The position numbers and the translations under genes are program-made. From Azolla caroliniana (Eukaryota; Polypodiophyta): a stretch of 64,000 nt of DNA. The notes beneath the pieces were generated by a model. It had not been told where the DNA came from and searched no databases. It saw only the letters and a program-made list of their open reading frames with translations. Below, piece after piece: positions 55,007 through 64,000 of this stretch (its first letter is position 1; every line of letters starts with the position of its first letter). The DNA lies in contig JBHGNT010000016.1 in assembly GCA_043228905.1 (NCBI GenBank), positions 15,314,001-15,378,000 of the forward strand, in the 5' to 3' direction.

Positions 55007-55755
55007 CTATGACACCATTTTCATGTTTTTTGCTAATGGTTCCAAATTGACCTCATTGCCATCTTGCTCACCACTTATTGAACATGATAAAGGTATCGCA
55101 TCAGGTATCATTCTATAATGATGATGAGCTTTAGCTAATACTTGCCCTTCCGATAACCCATCTTCATGAATATAGGTATATCCACAATTTGGAAGGATCT
55201 TAGAATCTAAGGAGACAACCACCTGCCTCTGCCCCATCACATCAAACACTGGCAAAAGTTGCATAGTTGCTACCTCAAATCCCCTTAATATTACTTCCCC
55301 AAAATTTTCACAATTAACATATTTCGCGAAATGTAATGTTTGTTGTCTAACAACCAATCGAACATCCGTTGCCACCCCTGTTTATTTATCATATCCACAA
55401 AAGGAAAGGAAAAGCCTACAAGATATTGCGTAGACTTGAAAGGAACATGAACACACATTGATGCAACCCCATTATCAACCATTTCTCCCAAAACTTTCAA
55501 AAACTCAAACCCATTTGTGGCATTCCATCTAGTGACTGCAAAATCACAAGTATTTTCTACTTGAGAGTTTATCCTGATTGTGCGAATGAAGTTCGCATTA
55601 AACCCTGTCAAGCTAGACGATCATTTTATAGATATATGAAATGGTCGAGATGCATTAAGCAAGTTCAAATGTTGTTTACTTGATACCATTGTTGTTTTAC
55701 TCTGAGTGGGCATAATAAGGGTATTGACTAATTCAATCTCTTCTCCACTAAGAAT
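55007..55755 (-). pseudogene. LINE ORF1 C-terminal region
   Basis: Two overlapping minus frames (55291-55611 and 55007-55375) lie directly before ORF2. They contain EFLKVLGEMVDNGVASMCVH and QQTLHFAKYVNCENFGEVIL. I do not recognise a domain. Reading continues open to 55755, where Gypsy B begins, and resumes at 62160 in the same sense (TCTGAACAATCTATTC). Confidence 0.6.
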
Positions 55756-55949
55756 TGTCATGACCTTATGTTACATGGGTCGAGCTCTTGACCATTAGAC
55801 TATATGTTGTAATACAAAGGATATTATTTTCATTTAGGTTTTACTATAGAAAATTGATGTATATTCCAGATTTCTCTGGAACATTCTAGAAATTTCAGGA
55901 GTACTCGTGAGAACACTATAAAAGGAGGCACAAGGCATTATTTCGAACC

Positions 55950-55961
55950 AAATCGGTTCAA
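55950..55961 (+). promoter_or_regulatory. Predicted mRNA 5' end segment acting as candidate self-primer
   Basis: AAATCGGTTCAA starts 33 nt downstream of the first T of the TATA box (55917), where plant transcripts usually begin. It is the exact complement of the 12 nt at 56939-56950 next to the 5' LTR. The same spacing (33 nt) is found in Gypsy A. The transcription start is inferred from TATA spacing only. Confidence 0.5.
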
Positions 55962-56059
55962 CGCTAGTCTTAAGCCTCCTAGCTACTATTGTATATTCCC
56001 TTAACATAATATATATCTTTTTTTATCCTCATTCTCTCTCTCTCTCTCTCTCAACTCTC

Positions 56060-56805
56060 TCACATTGAATACATGCTTAAGGTTCAAAAAAGTCCCTCGC
56101 ATTGACTTCCTAGAATTGCGTGGGAAGTAAGCAAAAAGATCCAAAAGACGCATAAAAGCAAAATTTTGTGTTCCGGTTGGATGCAAGATATAGAAAAATG
56201 GTTTGGTAGATGGGATGCGAGACACTTGCTTCATGATGCATCATTAGATTCCTCTGTAAATGAGGCCTTTTTGCAACGCCAATGTATCATGACATGGGAC
56301 AAATGTGGAGGCTTGCACTTCACACATTATACTACACATGTTGCACCTAACTACAAAACCATATTCTTTGCGGAACGGGGAAATCGTACACATCGATACA
56401 TGTTAGAGCCCATACTGTTATCTGCCATTCGAATCGTTGCTTCCATGCGACTTAGCTCACATGCATTGTGATGTGAAACAGGGCGTTGGGGCACAAGTGA
56501 TGAGAGTGGTCGACTATGCACACTTTGCCCTAAACAAGTTCGCGAGTCTGAGTATCACACTTTGATACAATACTCTACCTTTGATCATATTCGACCATGC
56601 TTTCCACATCTCTTCGACCGATCCCAAAATTTGCATGAATTCCTCTCACAACCACAATGTGCACTCTCAATTGCAACATTCATTGGTAAAGTTCTTGAAC
56701 ATCGAGAGTCACTACTCACTTTCACATGTATCACGTGAAATGTAATATTTTTGGTCTCATAGGTCATATTTGACCTCTGAAGACGATAATATAATCTATC
56801 TATCT
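56060..56805 (+). pseudogene. LINE-like fragment inside the Gypsy B 5' LTR
   Basis: Sequence absent from the 3' LTR. Its plus frame 56166-56471 and onward reads IRIVASMRLSSHAL, then (after a TGA) RLCTLCPKQVRESEYHTL and FDHIRPCFPHLF. This resembles the C-terminal LRLSSH...C-x-L-C...E-x-E-Y-H segment of the element remnant at 20026-21230. It entered at the CT-rich part of the LTR. Exact borders are blurred by the CT repeat. Confidence 0.55.
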
Positions 56806-56938
56806 GTCTCACTCTTTCATTCTCTTGAGAGTTCTACACCTCCCTTAATACTAATCTTCATTTTTTAGTACTAATTCCTTCTCTATCTTAGTACTGTTCC
56901 TGACAATACTTCTCTGTCTTAGTAATGCTCCTGACAGT

Positions 56939-56950
56939 TTGAACCGATTT
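56939..56950 (+). other. Candidate self-priming site of Gypsy B
   Basis: Two bases (GT) after the 5' LTR end comes TTGAACCGATTT, complementary over 12 nt to AAATCGGTTCAA at 55950-55961. The primer 3' end would point into the LTR, as needed for minus-strand synthesis. A conventional tRNA site would start TGG here and does not. Confidence 0.55.
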
Positions 56951-57032
56951 TTCTCTCCTTCCTTCTCTTCCTTTATCTTCGTACTTCTCCCTCCCTTCAT
57001 ACTAATCTCTTATTCCTCTTTTCTCTCATACT

Positions 57033-58174
57033 ATGGCCATTGTTAGTGCTCAAGAATATCAATCCGTTTTCTCAAAGTTGCAATGCTTGAAAGAGAAGTT
57101 CCTTGCTTTGGAACAAGAAAATCAACGGTTGTTGGGGGATCTTCATCAAATCTCCTTAGAAAAGCAGCAGAAGCAACAACAACATGGGGAACTAGTGGTA
57201 CGCGTGCAACAACTCGACGCAGCCTTAGTAGCGATGCAACAACAAGGATCCAGTACACAAGGGATTCATAAAGAACCCAAGATCGACCTACCCATGCAAT
57301 TCGATGGAACGCGATTGCAATTTAGAGGATTCCTTAATCAGGTACGATTAGTCATTCAAATGCATCCTTCTCAATATCCCACCCATGCATCACGAGTGGG
57401 ACTAGTAGGCACTCTACTTAGTGGCACAACTTTGCCATGGTTCGCCCACTTGTTAGAAAAAAGCTCTCCCTTGTTAAATAATTTCGAAGAGTTTATTACC
57501 GAGTTTAAAGCCTGTTTTGGAGATACTGACAGTGTTAGAACAACAATCAACAAAATACGAAGATTGCGCCAAGGTGAGTGGCCGACCTCGTCTTATGCTG
57601 CGGATTTCCGTCTTCTCGCCACCGATATTCCCTGGGATGACCAGGCACTAATGGAGCAATTTCGTTTTGGCCTACGTAATGATGTTAAAGATTTATTCTT
57701 AACTTTCCTCGAGGAGCCAAAGTCATTGACACAAGCAATCAGTCGTGTGGTGCGATGCGATAATCGCCTCTACGAATGACGTTCAGAACATCAGTTACAA
57801 ATGCCACGGACAAGATCGGAGCCCACCTACGCTTCAATCGTAGCAAAACCTTTCCCAAGGGAGTCATTCAATACGTCTCCAACAAATGCTCCCACTCCAA
57901 TGGAAATCGACACCACACGTCGCTGCGAACCACTATCGGAAGAAGAAAAGCAGCGACGCAGGGCAAATCGATTATGTCTTTATTGTGGTGGACCGGGGCA
58001 TATTGCAATGAACTGCCCCCATCGCTGAAAAGGCAAGTAAATCAAATAACCGCTAGTACTAATAGTACTAAACCCGAGTCTATTCCTCTAGGTGTGTCTG
58101 ATAGTCCTAATAGCCCAAGCCTTTCAAACAAATTTGAAATCCTTAGTCAACTAGAAGAAGAGTTAAACGATTAA
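57033..58174 (+). pseudogene. Gypsy B gag
   Basis: 57033-57779 is open for 248 residues from MAIVSAQEYQSVFSKLQC: N-terminal coiled coil (about residues 8-60), then the capsid-like part with LVGTLLSGTTLPWFAHLLE and INKIRRLRQGEWPTSSYAAD. The zinc knuckle LCLYCGGPGHIAMNCPHR follows in another frame (57801-58028), so one frameshift splits gag near 57778. Gag packages the element RNA. Confidence 0.85.
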
Positions 58175-58195
58175 GTCTAGCCAAAATAGGAGCCG

Positions 58196-58830
58196 TTTGG
58201 TTGGACAACCCTAGATCTGTTCAACCCATTAGTGGTTCCATTTCCTCTAAGCAAGTTAGCAATGTGTTCTTAGCTCAAGTATTGGTTAGTACTAAAAGTA
58301 CTTCTCCAGTACATGTCTTAGAACTCTTAGATTCCAGAGCCAACTCTTGATTCATGGATAGGAATTTTGCCCAAGCTCATCAAATATCCCTAAAGAAACT
58401 CCCATGTCCAGCCTTTGTAGTAGTCATTGATGGTCGTCCCATTGCTTCTGGGAATATTATAGAAGAGTCAAAACCCATTAATATTGTCCTAGATAACTTA
58501 GCGTGTGTAGTATCATTTAATATAATTAGTATCCTAGAACATCCCATTGTTTTGGGATTACCATGGTTTGAATTACATAACCTAGCCATAGATTGGAGAA
58601 CAAGAGAAATACGGTGTCGACAAACCCGAGGATCTACTTGTAAGATTGCAACCATTTCGCTACATCAGTTGCGTGAGGAAGGACGCAAGGAAGAAATGTT
58701 TCTCTTCGCAATATCAGTAAACCCCTCCAGTATCAATAAAGAGGAGTCCACCATTAAACTTCCAGAGAAGTATCGTCATTATGCTGATGTGTTCGATAAA
58801 GTACGAGCTAATACACTTCCTCACCATTAA
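58196..58830 (+). pseudogene. Gypsy B protease region, active site mutated
   Basis: This parallels the protease of Gypsy A. The D-S-G motif is changed to D-S-R (LDSRANS) and followed by a TGA where A has Cys. The rest (58354-58830) keeps ISILEHPIVLGLPWFELHNL. The protease is inactive as encoded. Confidence 0.8.
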
Positions 58831-60009
58831 CCGTATGATTGCCCCATCGATTTACAACCGGGAAAAGAGCCACCATGGGAACCGATCTACAATTTGTCAC
58901 CAACCGAGCTAGAAGTCCTTCAAGCATATATAGAGGAGAATTTGGCAAATGGTTTCCTTCGACATTCGAAATCTCCAGCCGGCGCACCCATTTTCTTCAT
59001 CAAGAAAAAGGATGGATCACTTCGTCTCGTCATAGATTACCATGGGTTGAATAAAATCACAATCAGGAATAGGTATGCACTTCCTCTTATCTCAAGTCTT
59101 TTAGAACGGATCAATGATGCAAGGTTCTTCACAAAGATCGACTTACGAGGAGCGTATAATCTCGTACAGATCTGACCAGGAGATAAATGGAAGACTGCGT
59201 TTTGCACCAGATATGGGCACTTCGTTCAGCCTCACTAATGCGCGAGTAGTCTTCCAGCACATGGCAAATGATATATTCCGATATCTCTTGGATGATTTTT
59301 CGATCATCTATTTGGATGATCTACTAGTTTATTCGAAGACCCAAGAAGAACATCATTCTCATGTATTGTTAGTACTAAAACGACTTCGAGAACATGGTCT
59401 TTATGCAAAACTGGAAAAATGTAGTTTCAGGCGCAACCAAGTAGAATTTTTGGGCTATGTCATTTCCTCAGAAGGCATCTCCATGGATCTAACTAAGATC
59501 AAAACGGTGGTAGAGTGGTAGACTCTGCGTTCATTGGGAGATGTGCAATGCTTTTTAGGCTTTGCCAATTTTTACCGCAAGTTCATACAAGATTACTCAA
59601 AGCTTGTTCTGCCTCTCACACAACTTACCAGGAAGGGAAAATCGTTCGTCTGGTCTGAAGAAGCGGACATTGCTTTTGAGAGTCTTAAGAAGGCATTTAC
59701 ATCAGCTCCTATTTTAGCTCATGTTGATCCAAAAAAACCATTCATCATTGAAGCAGACATGTCAGATTTCGCCTTGGGTAGCATTCTGTCTCAACAGGCG
59801 ATGATGAAAAGCTCCATCCTGTGGCTTTCCATTCACGTAAGTTTGACGCCGCGGAAATCAACTATGAAATTCATGATAAGGAGCTATTAGCAATAGTGCA
59901 CTCTTTTACGCAATGGAGGCATTTTCTAGAGGGGTGTTCTCATCAAGTCATCGTATTCAGTGATCACAAAAACCTTGCCTACTTTCAGAATGCTCGTGTG
60001 TTAAATTGA
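58831..60009 (+). pseudogene. Gypsy B RT and RNase H (broken)
   Basis: 58894-59175 covers RT fingers and palm (LRLVIDYHGLNKITIRNRYA). 59114-59521 has [20 protein letters not shown] with catalytic YLDD. 59534-60009 has the thumb and RNase H ([56 protein letters not shown]). A small frameshift near 59160, stops near 59520 and 60007, and a frameshift near 59800 break it. The uninterrupted ATGATATATTCCGATATC around 59270-59287 is the empty target of the Copia 2 insertion in A. Confidence 0.85.
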
Positions 60010-61739
60010 CGTCAAGCTCGGTGGGCCCAATTCCTCACTCGTTTCGAATTCAAAATTACATATCTTCTAGGGAAGCAACAAGGGAAGGTAGATGCATTAT
60101 CACGACGTTCGTATCTAGCACCGCGTCCCGGCGAGCCGGCTTTCGATAACCAAAAGCAAGTAATCTTGGGACTGGCACGACTGCAAGCAACGTAGGTCTT
60201 CGGTATGCCCTTGGATTCCCACATTATCGATACCATACGTGAGGACTTGAAGACGGATGTTTTCGCTCAAGCCATTCTAGCACAAATTGATCCCTCTCGA
60301 GTATCTTGTTCACAATCCCAACACCCAAGTACGGATTATCAACAATTCGAATGTCATGATGGATTACTATTCTTTAAGAAACTCTTGTATGTTCCTAATG
60401 ATACTTGTCGCTTTCAAGTAGTCCAAAACTGTCATGACACATATACAGTTGGGCATTTTGGAGTACTAAAACACTAGATTTAGTACAACGATCCTTTTGG
60501 TGGCCCCATATGCGACAATTTGTCGAAGATTTTGTTCGGACTTGTGATACATGTTGTAGAGAAAAAATGCCAAGGCATCATCCATATGGTTTATTAGAAC
60601 CATTACCAATTCCAAGTAAGGCATGGCAATCCATTGCCCTAAATTTCATCATAGATCTTCCGGTCTCTAAGGGATTCGATGCGATCTTAACAGTAGTAGA
60701 TTGATATACGAAGATGGCCCATTTCCTACCATGTACTAAGGAAATCTCCAGTGAAGTAACCGCCAAAATTGTCATGCGTGAAGTATGTCGGCATCATGGC
60801 CTTCCCGATAGTATCATCAGGGACCATGGACCCTAGTTCGTCTCAAAGTTCTGGAAGCACCTCTTTAAAATGCTTAAGTTCACTTGTAACCTCTCCTCCG
60901 GCTACCACCCACAAACAGACGACCAAGCAGAACGAACAAATCAAATGTTGGAGTAGTATCTTTAGTGCTTTTTAAGCTATCATCTAGATGATTGGGTGGA
61001 TATTCTCCACTTCGCCGAATTCGTGTATAATAACTCTGTCCACTCATCGACAAAGGTGACACCATTTTATGCTTACACAGGCTATCACCCCCAATGGTGT
61101 GTATTTGAAACCCCAGAGTTACCCACAAATCCTTGTGTAGAGGATCGTTTGGAGCGGCTACGTAAGATACAAGTGGATTTATCTACTCATCTATAGCAAG
61201 CTCAATAAACACACAAGGTTTACATGGATCATCATCGGCTTCCATCCACTTTTGACATTGGAGATCGGGTGTGGCTACTGCGACGACACTTCAAGACTAC
61301 TTGCCCATGCGAGAAGTTGGATTACCGGTGATTAGGTCCTTTCCGTATTATTGGAAAAATTAATGATGTCGTTTTTTGTCTCGATCTACCTCCACAACTT
61401 CAGATACATCTGGTGTTTCATAGTTCTCTCCTCAAACCCTATCAAGATAGCACCATCCGAGGTTGTATTAAACAACCTCCATCCCTGATTGAGCTTGAAG
61501 ATGGACCTGAGTACGAGGTTGCCGCCATCTTCGATTCCAAGATTGTTCGCAACAAGCTCTACTATTTAGTCAATTGGCTAGGATATAGTCCCAGTGAACA
61601 TACTTGGGAACTAATAGAGAATGTGACCAATGCTCGTGCTCTTTTTGAAGACTTCCATCGTCAATATCCAAACAAACCTGGTCCTCAATCTAAAACGACT
61701 CGTGACAGTCGTCGTTTTAAAGGGGGGATAGTGTCATGA
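60010..61739 (+). pseudogene. Gypsy B integrase with chromodomain (broken)
   Basis: The zinc-binding part (60205-60700) contains HFGVLKH and CDTCCREKMPRHHPYG. The core first Asp is lost (ALNFIIDLP against the usual MDFI). 60996-61196 covers the core end (FAEFVYNNSVHSSTKVTPF). 61413-61739 is open and holds a chromodomain (YEVAAIFDSKIVRNKLYYL, NWLGYSPSEHTWELIEN). Several TAG/TGA stops occur between parts. The last codons overlap the polypurine tract and LTR start. Confidence 0.85.
61718..61730 (+). other. Polypurine tract of Gypsy B
   Basis: AAAGGGGGGATAG directly precedes the TGTCATG start of the 3' LTR. In Gypsy A the same place reads AAAGTGAGGAAAG. Confidence 0.85.
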
Positions 61740-62159
61740 TATGGCAAGACTCGAACCTATGACCTTATGTTACATGGGTCGAGTTCTTGACCATTTGACT
61801 ATATGTTGTAACACAAAAAATATTATTTTCATTTAGGTTTTACTATAGAAAATTGATGTATATTCCAGATTTCTCTAGAACATTCTAGAAACTTTAGGAG
61901 TACTCCTGAGAACACTATAAAAGAAGGCACAAGGCATTATTTCGAACCAAATTCGTTCAACGCCAGTCTTAAGCCTCCTAACTACTATTGTATATTCCCT
62001 GAACATAATATATATCTTTTGTTATCCTCATTCTCTCTCTCTTTCACTCACTCACTCTTTCATTCTCTCAAGAGTTCTACACCTCCCTTAGTACTAATTC
62101 CTTCTCTATCTTAGTATTGTTCCTGGTAGTGCTTCTCTGTCTTAGTACTACTCCTGACA
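61731..62159 (+). repeat. 3' LTR of Gypsy B
   Basis: 429 bp, TGTCATGATATGGCAAG to ...CTCCTGACA, followed by GGAAT. The self-primer segment has mutated here (AAATTCGTTCAA). Near its start, the opposite strand carries tRNA-like A-box and B-box motifs (GGTTCGAGTCT). Confidence 0.9.
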
Positions 62160-62640
62160 GGAATAGATTGTTCAGAAACATTACTAATTTGGCATATTTG
62201 AACATCATTTTGAGATAAAGAGTTATCTAATTCCTGTAAGACATCATAACGATTTATACTTACGTGAGCACCCTTAGATTTTATGCTCTTATTGGGTATT
62301 GAGTGTCGCTTTTGAATTGGTCTCCACGTCTCATCCTTGGAGAGTTGAATGTACTTTTCCCTTTATCATCCTTGGAGGGCTGAACATTTTTCCCTTTCTT
62401 AGTTCCCTCAACTAGATGTGATTGTTGACTTTTATCCAGATTAACATGTTTAACATTTGTATGCTCATTACTTGTACCATTCTAAGATTTGAATCCCTTC
62501 TTCTTTTTTGGGCAATCTTTCAGTACATGTCCTTTCTGTTTACAATAACAACATTGTCCAAGCATACCTACATACTCCAATTTTTGTATGAACATCGAAT
62601 TCCCTTGTGATTGATGGTAAAAGTACCCAAGAAGGTAAAT
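62160..62640 (-). pseudogene. LINE ORF1 zinc-knuckle region
   Basis: The minus strand encodes CCYCKQKGHVLKDCPKKKKG, a CX2CX4HX4C knuckle typical of plant LINE ORF1 RNA-binding proteins, followed by a Lys/Ser-rich tail. It has several stops. It is separated from the rest of the LINE by Gypsy B. Confidence 0.65.
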
Positions 62641-62690
62641 TTTACATTGAGGGAAATAATATTCTAATTGATGGGTATCTTGTCATCTTC

Positions 62691-64000
62691 GTTTCTAATG
62701 ACTCCTCAGCTCCAAGTTGTCGGCGGCCATGACGCCGAGCATGAAACGAAAGGTCATCATTTTCACCACTGGTGAAAAGATTTCGTCGAAGTCGATGCCA
62801 TATTCTTGTTGAAATCCCTTTGCAATTAATCTGGCCTTGTACTTTGGGTTGGTCGAGTCGGACGTGTCTTTTAGTCGATAGACCCACTTACATGGAACAA
62901 CACGACGATTCTCTGGTAATTCGACTAAGTCCCAAGTCTTGTTTGCCCGAATGGAGTGCATTTCCGACTCCATCGCCAGATGCCATGTGGTGGAATCGGT
63001 AGATGCCGATGCTTCTTTGTAAGACGTCGGTTCGCAAGCGTCAGTGAAGAAAGTTCCGGGAGAGTACCCCTCCGAAGGTTGCGACAGTCTCTCGGATTTG
63101 CGAGGTATGATTGAACTGGTCGCATTGGGTGTCGATGTCGGATGATCGGGAGCCGAGCCATTTGGCTTTGCCGAATCGGTGGATTCGGTGCGAGAGTTGT
63201 CGGTTACCCGTGAAACCGATCTCATGTTGGCACTTCGGAAAATATTACCCTTCGGACTTCAATAGGCCTTTCGGCCGGCCGACTCATTGAACAAGACGTT
63301 CGAACTTTGGACAATTTGTCTGTGCTCGGGGTCCCAGAGTCGGTATCCGATCTCACCGTCGGGTCCATACCCAAGAAAAACACATTTCCTTGACCTTGGT
63401 TTGAGTTTCTGGCAGTCATCTTTCGGTATGAGAGCATACGCCTTGCAACCAAAGATCCTCAGTTTGTCATAATTCGGCTTATTGCCGGTCCATATTTCCT
63501 GAGGTATTTGAAGTTCTTGAGGTCTACTTGGCGACATATTATTATGTGTACTACCGTAAGTAGAGCCTCCGCCCAGAAGCCATCTGATAGTCCGGAGTGT
63601 TGGAGCATGGATACTACGCGTTCTTGAATCGTCTGATTCATGCGTTCAACAATTCTGTTCTGCTCTGGACTATAGGGAGCCATATATTCACGTCGGATGC
63701 CACGTTCCCGACAGAATTTGATGAATTCTTCAGACTTGAATTCTCCTATATTGTCAGTTCGGAGACATTTCAATTTCCGACCGGTCTGATTTTCGACCAT
63801 TGCAAGCCATTCAGAGAAGATCGAGAACACCCGATCTTTGGTTATGATGGGGTAAGCCCACACCTTCCGAGTCGAGTCGTCAATAAAACTGATGAAGTAG
63901 GAAGCACCGCCGAGAGACTGATGTGGCATCGGGCCACAGACGTCCGAGTGGACCAAATCGAGGGGACTCGATTCTCTTGATGCTGATGTCGGGTGTGATA
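62691..64000 (-). pseudogene. Copia fragment F (integrase to RT start), runs off the window
   Basis: Minus frames: integrase core 63459-63956 (MVHSDVCGPMPHQSLGG, SFIDDSTRKVWAY, CLRTDNIGEFKSEEF, RIVERMNQTIQERVVSML), integrase C-terminus 63259-63537 (FGCKAYALIPKDD, FLGYGPDGEIGYRLW), linker and RT start 62695-63225 (LVELPENRRVVPCKWVYRL, KGFQQEYGIDFDEIFSPVVK). Sequence stops at MAADNLELRS, just before the usual LDVKTAFLHG, where LINE sequence begins. It is a third Copia family, distinct from families 1 and 2. Confidence 0.8.

Larger units (their letters stand above)
55756..56936 (+). repeat. 5' LTR of Gypsy B, with an insertion
   Basis: It runs TGTCATGACC to ...CTCCTGACA. It lacks about 23 bp near its start relative to the 3' LTR, lost between two ATGA copies. 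A TATA box (TATAAAAG) starts at 55917. About 745 bp of LINE-like sequence at 56060-56805 splits the U5 part. Without it the LTR is about 430 bp, as the 3' LTR. Confidence 0.85.
55756..62159 (+). mobile_element. Gypsy chromovirus B
   Basis: Ty3/Gypsy element with 5' LTR 55756-56936 (itself interrupted), gag, protease, RT, RNase H, integrase plus chromodomain, polypurine tract, 3' LTR 61731-62159. The flanks AGAAT (55751-55755) and GGAAT (62160-62164) are a 5-bp target duplication with one change. It sits in the ORF1 of the LINE. The LINE frame reads on when it is removed. Paralogous to Gypsy A. Coding regions carry several stops, so it is not autonomous now. Confidence 0.9.
41950..62690 (-). 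mobile_element. L1-type LINE (minus strand), opened by nested insertions
   Basis: LINE pieces lie in order on the minus strand: ORF1 zinc-knuckle region (62160-62640), ORF1 rest and ORF2 endonuclease, RT and C-terminus (51256-55755), and the final zinc segment (about 41950-42570). Gypsy B interrupts ORF1, and a hAT-like MITE carrying Copia D and E interrupts the ORF2 tail. Summed LINE sequence is about 5.6 kb, normal for a plant L1. All frames are broken. Both outer ends are estimates, and no clear poly(A) or target duplication was fixed. Confidence 0.8.

Overview
This window is nuclear DNA from a flowering plant, and it is dominated by transposable elements. The evidence for a plant is two spliced genes of plant-specific families (a VND/NST/SMB-like NAC transcription factor and an AIPP1/EDM3-like RRM protein) set among plant-type Copia, chromodomain Gypsy, L1-type LINE and hAT-MITE sequence. 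The species cannot be named from the sequence. The Copia elements are unusually rich in CCGG, while the gene-bearing spacers are AT-rich.

Layout. 1-4670: decayed Copia copy (family 1), 5' LTR outside the window. 4671-8113: remnant of a non-autonomous LTR element that encodes a long coiled-coil protein and no visible polymerase. 8114-9030: old Gypsy RT remnant. 9031-20025: Gypsy chromovirus A on the minus strand, split by a nearly intact Copia family-1 element (11740-17215, target duplication GAATA). 20026-22400: LINE-like and Gypsy gag remnants. 24231-27675: NAC gene (minus). 30614-36501: decayed Copia family-2 element C (minus), carrying a family-1 solo LTR (33366-33904). 38846-41069: AIPP1/EDM3-like gene (minus). 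About 41950-62690: an L1-type LINE (minus) opened by several insertions: a hAT-like MITE (42579-51255) containing Copia D (42777-51047), which contains a deleted Copia E (47759-50489); and separately Gypsy chromovirus B (55756-62159). 62691-64000: Copia fragment F, running off the window end.

Insertion history can be read from target duplications and LTR divergence. Copia D LTRs differ at about 11 of 392 sites by eye. Copia E, inside D, has LTRs that are almost identical where they align. The intact target site of Copia 2 is visible in the paralogous Gypsy B.

The most interesting signal is in Gypsy A and B. The site just after the 5' LTR does not begin with TGG as a tRNA primer-binding site would. 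It is instead an exact 12-nt complement of a segment of the same LTR lying 33 nt downstream of the TATA box, where the mRNA 5' end is expected. This is the geometry of Tf1-type self-primed reverse transcription. Other points of note are a charged post-pol coding extension beyond a duplicated polypurine tract in Copia C and D, an in-frame chimeric ORF in Copia E, and hairpin-forming LTR tandem repeats with a compensatory change.
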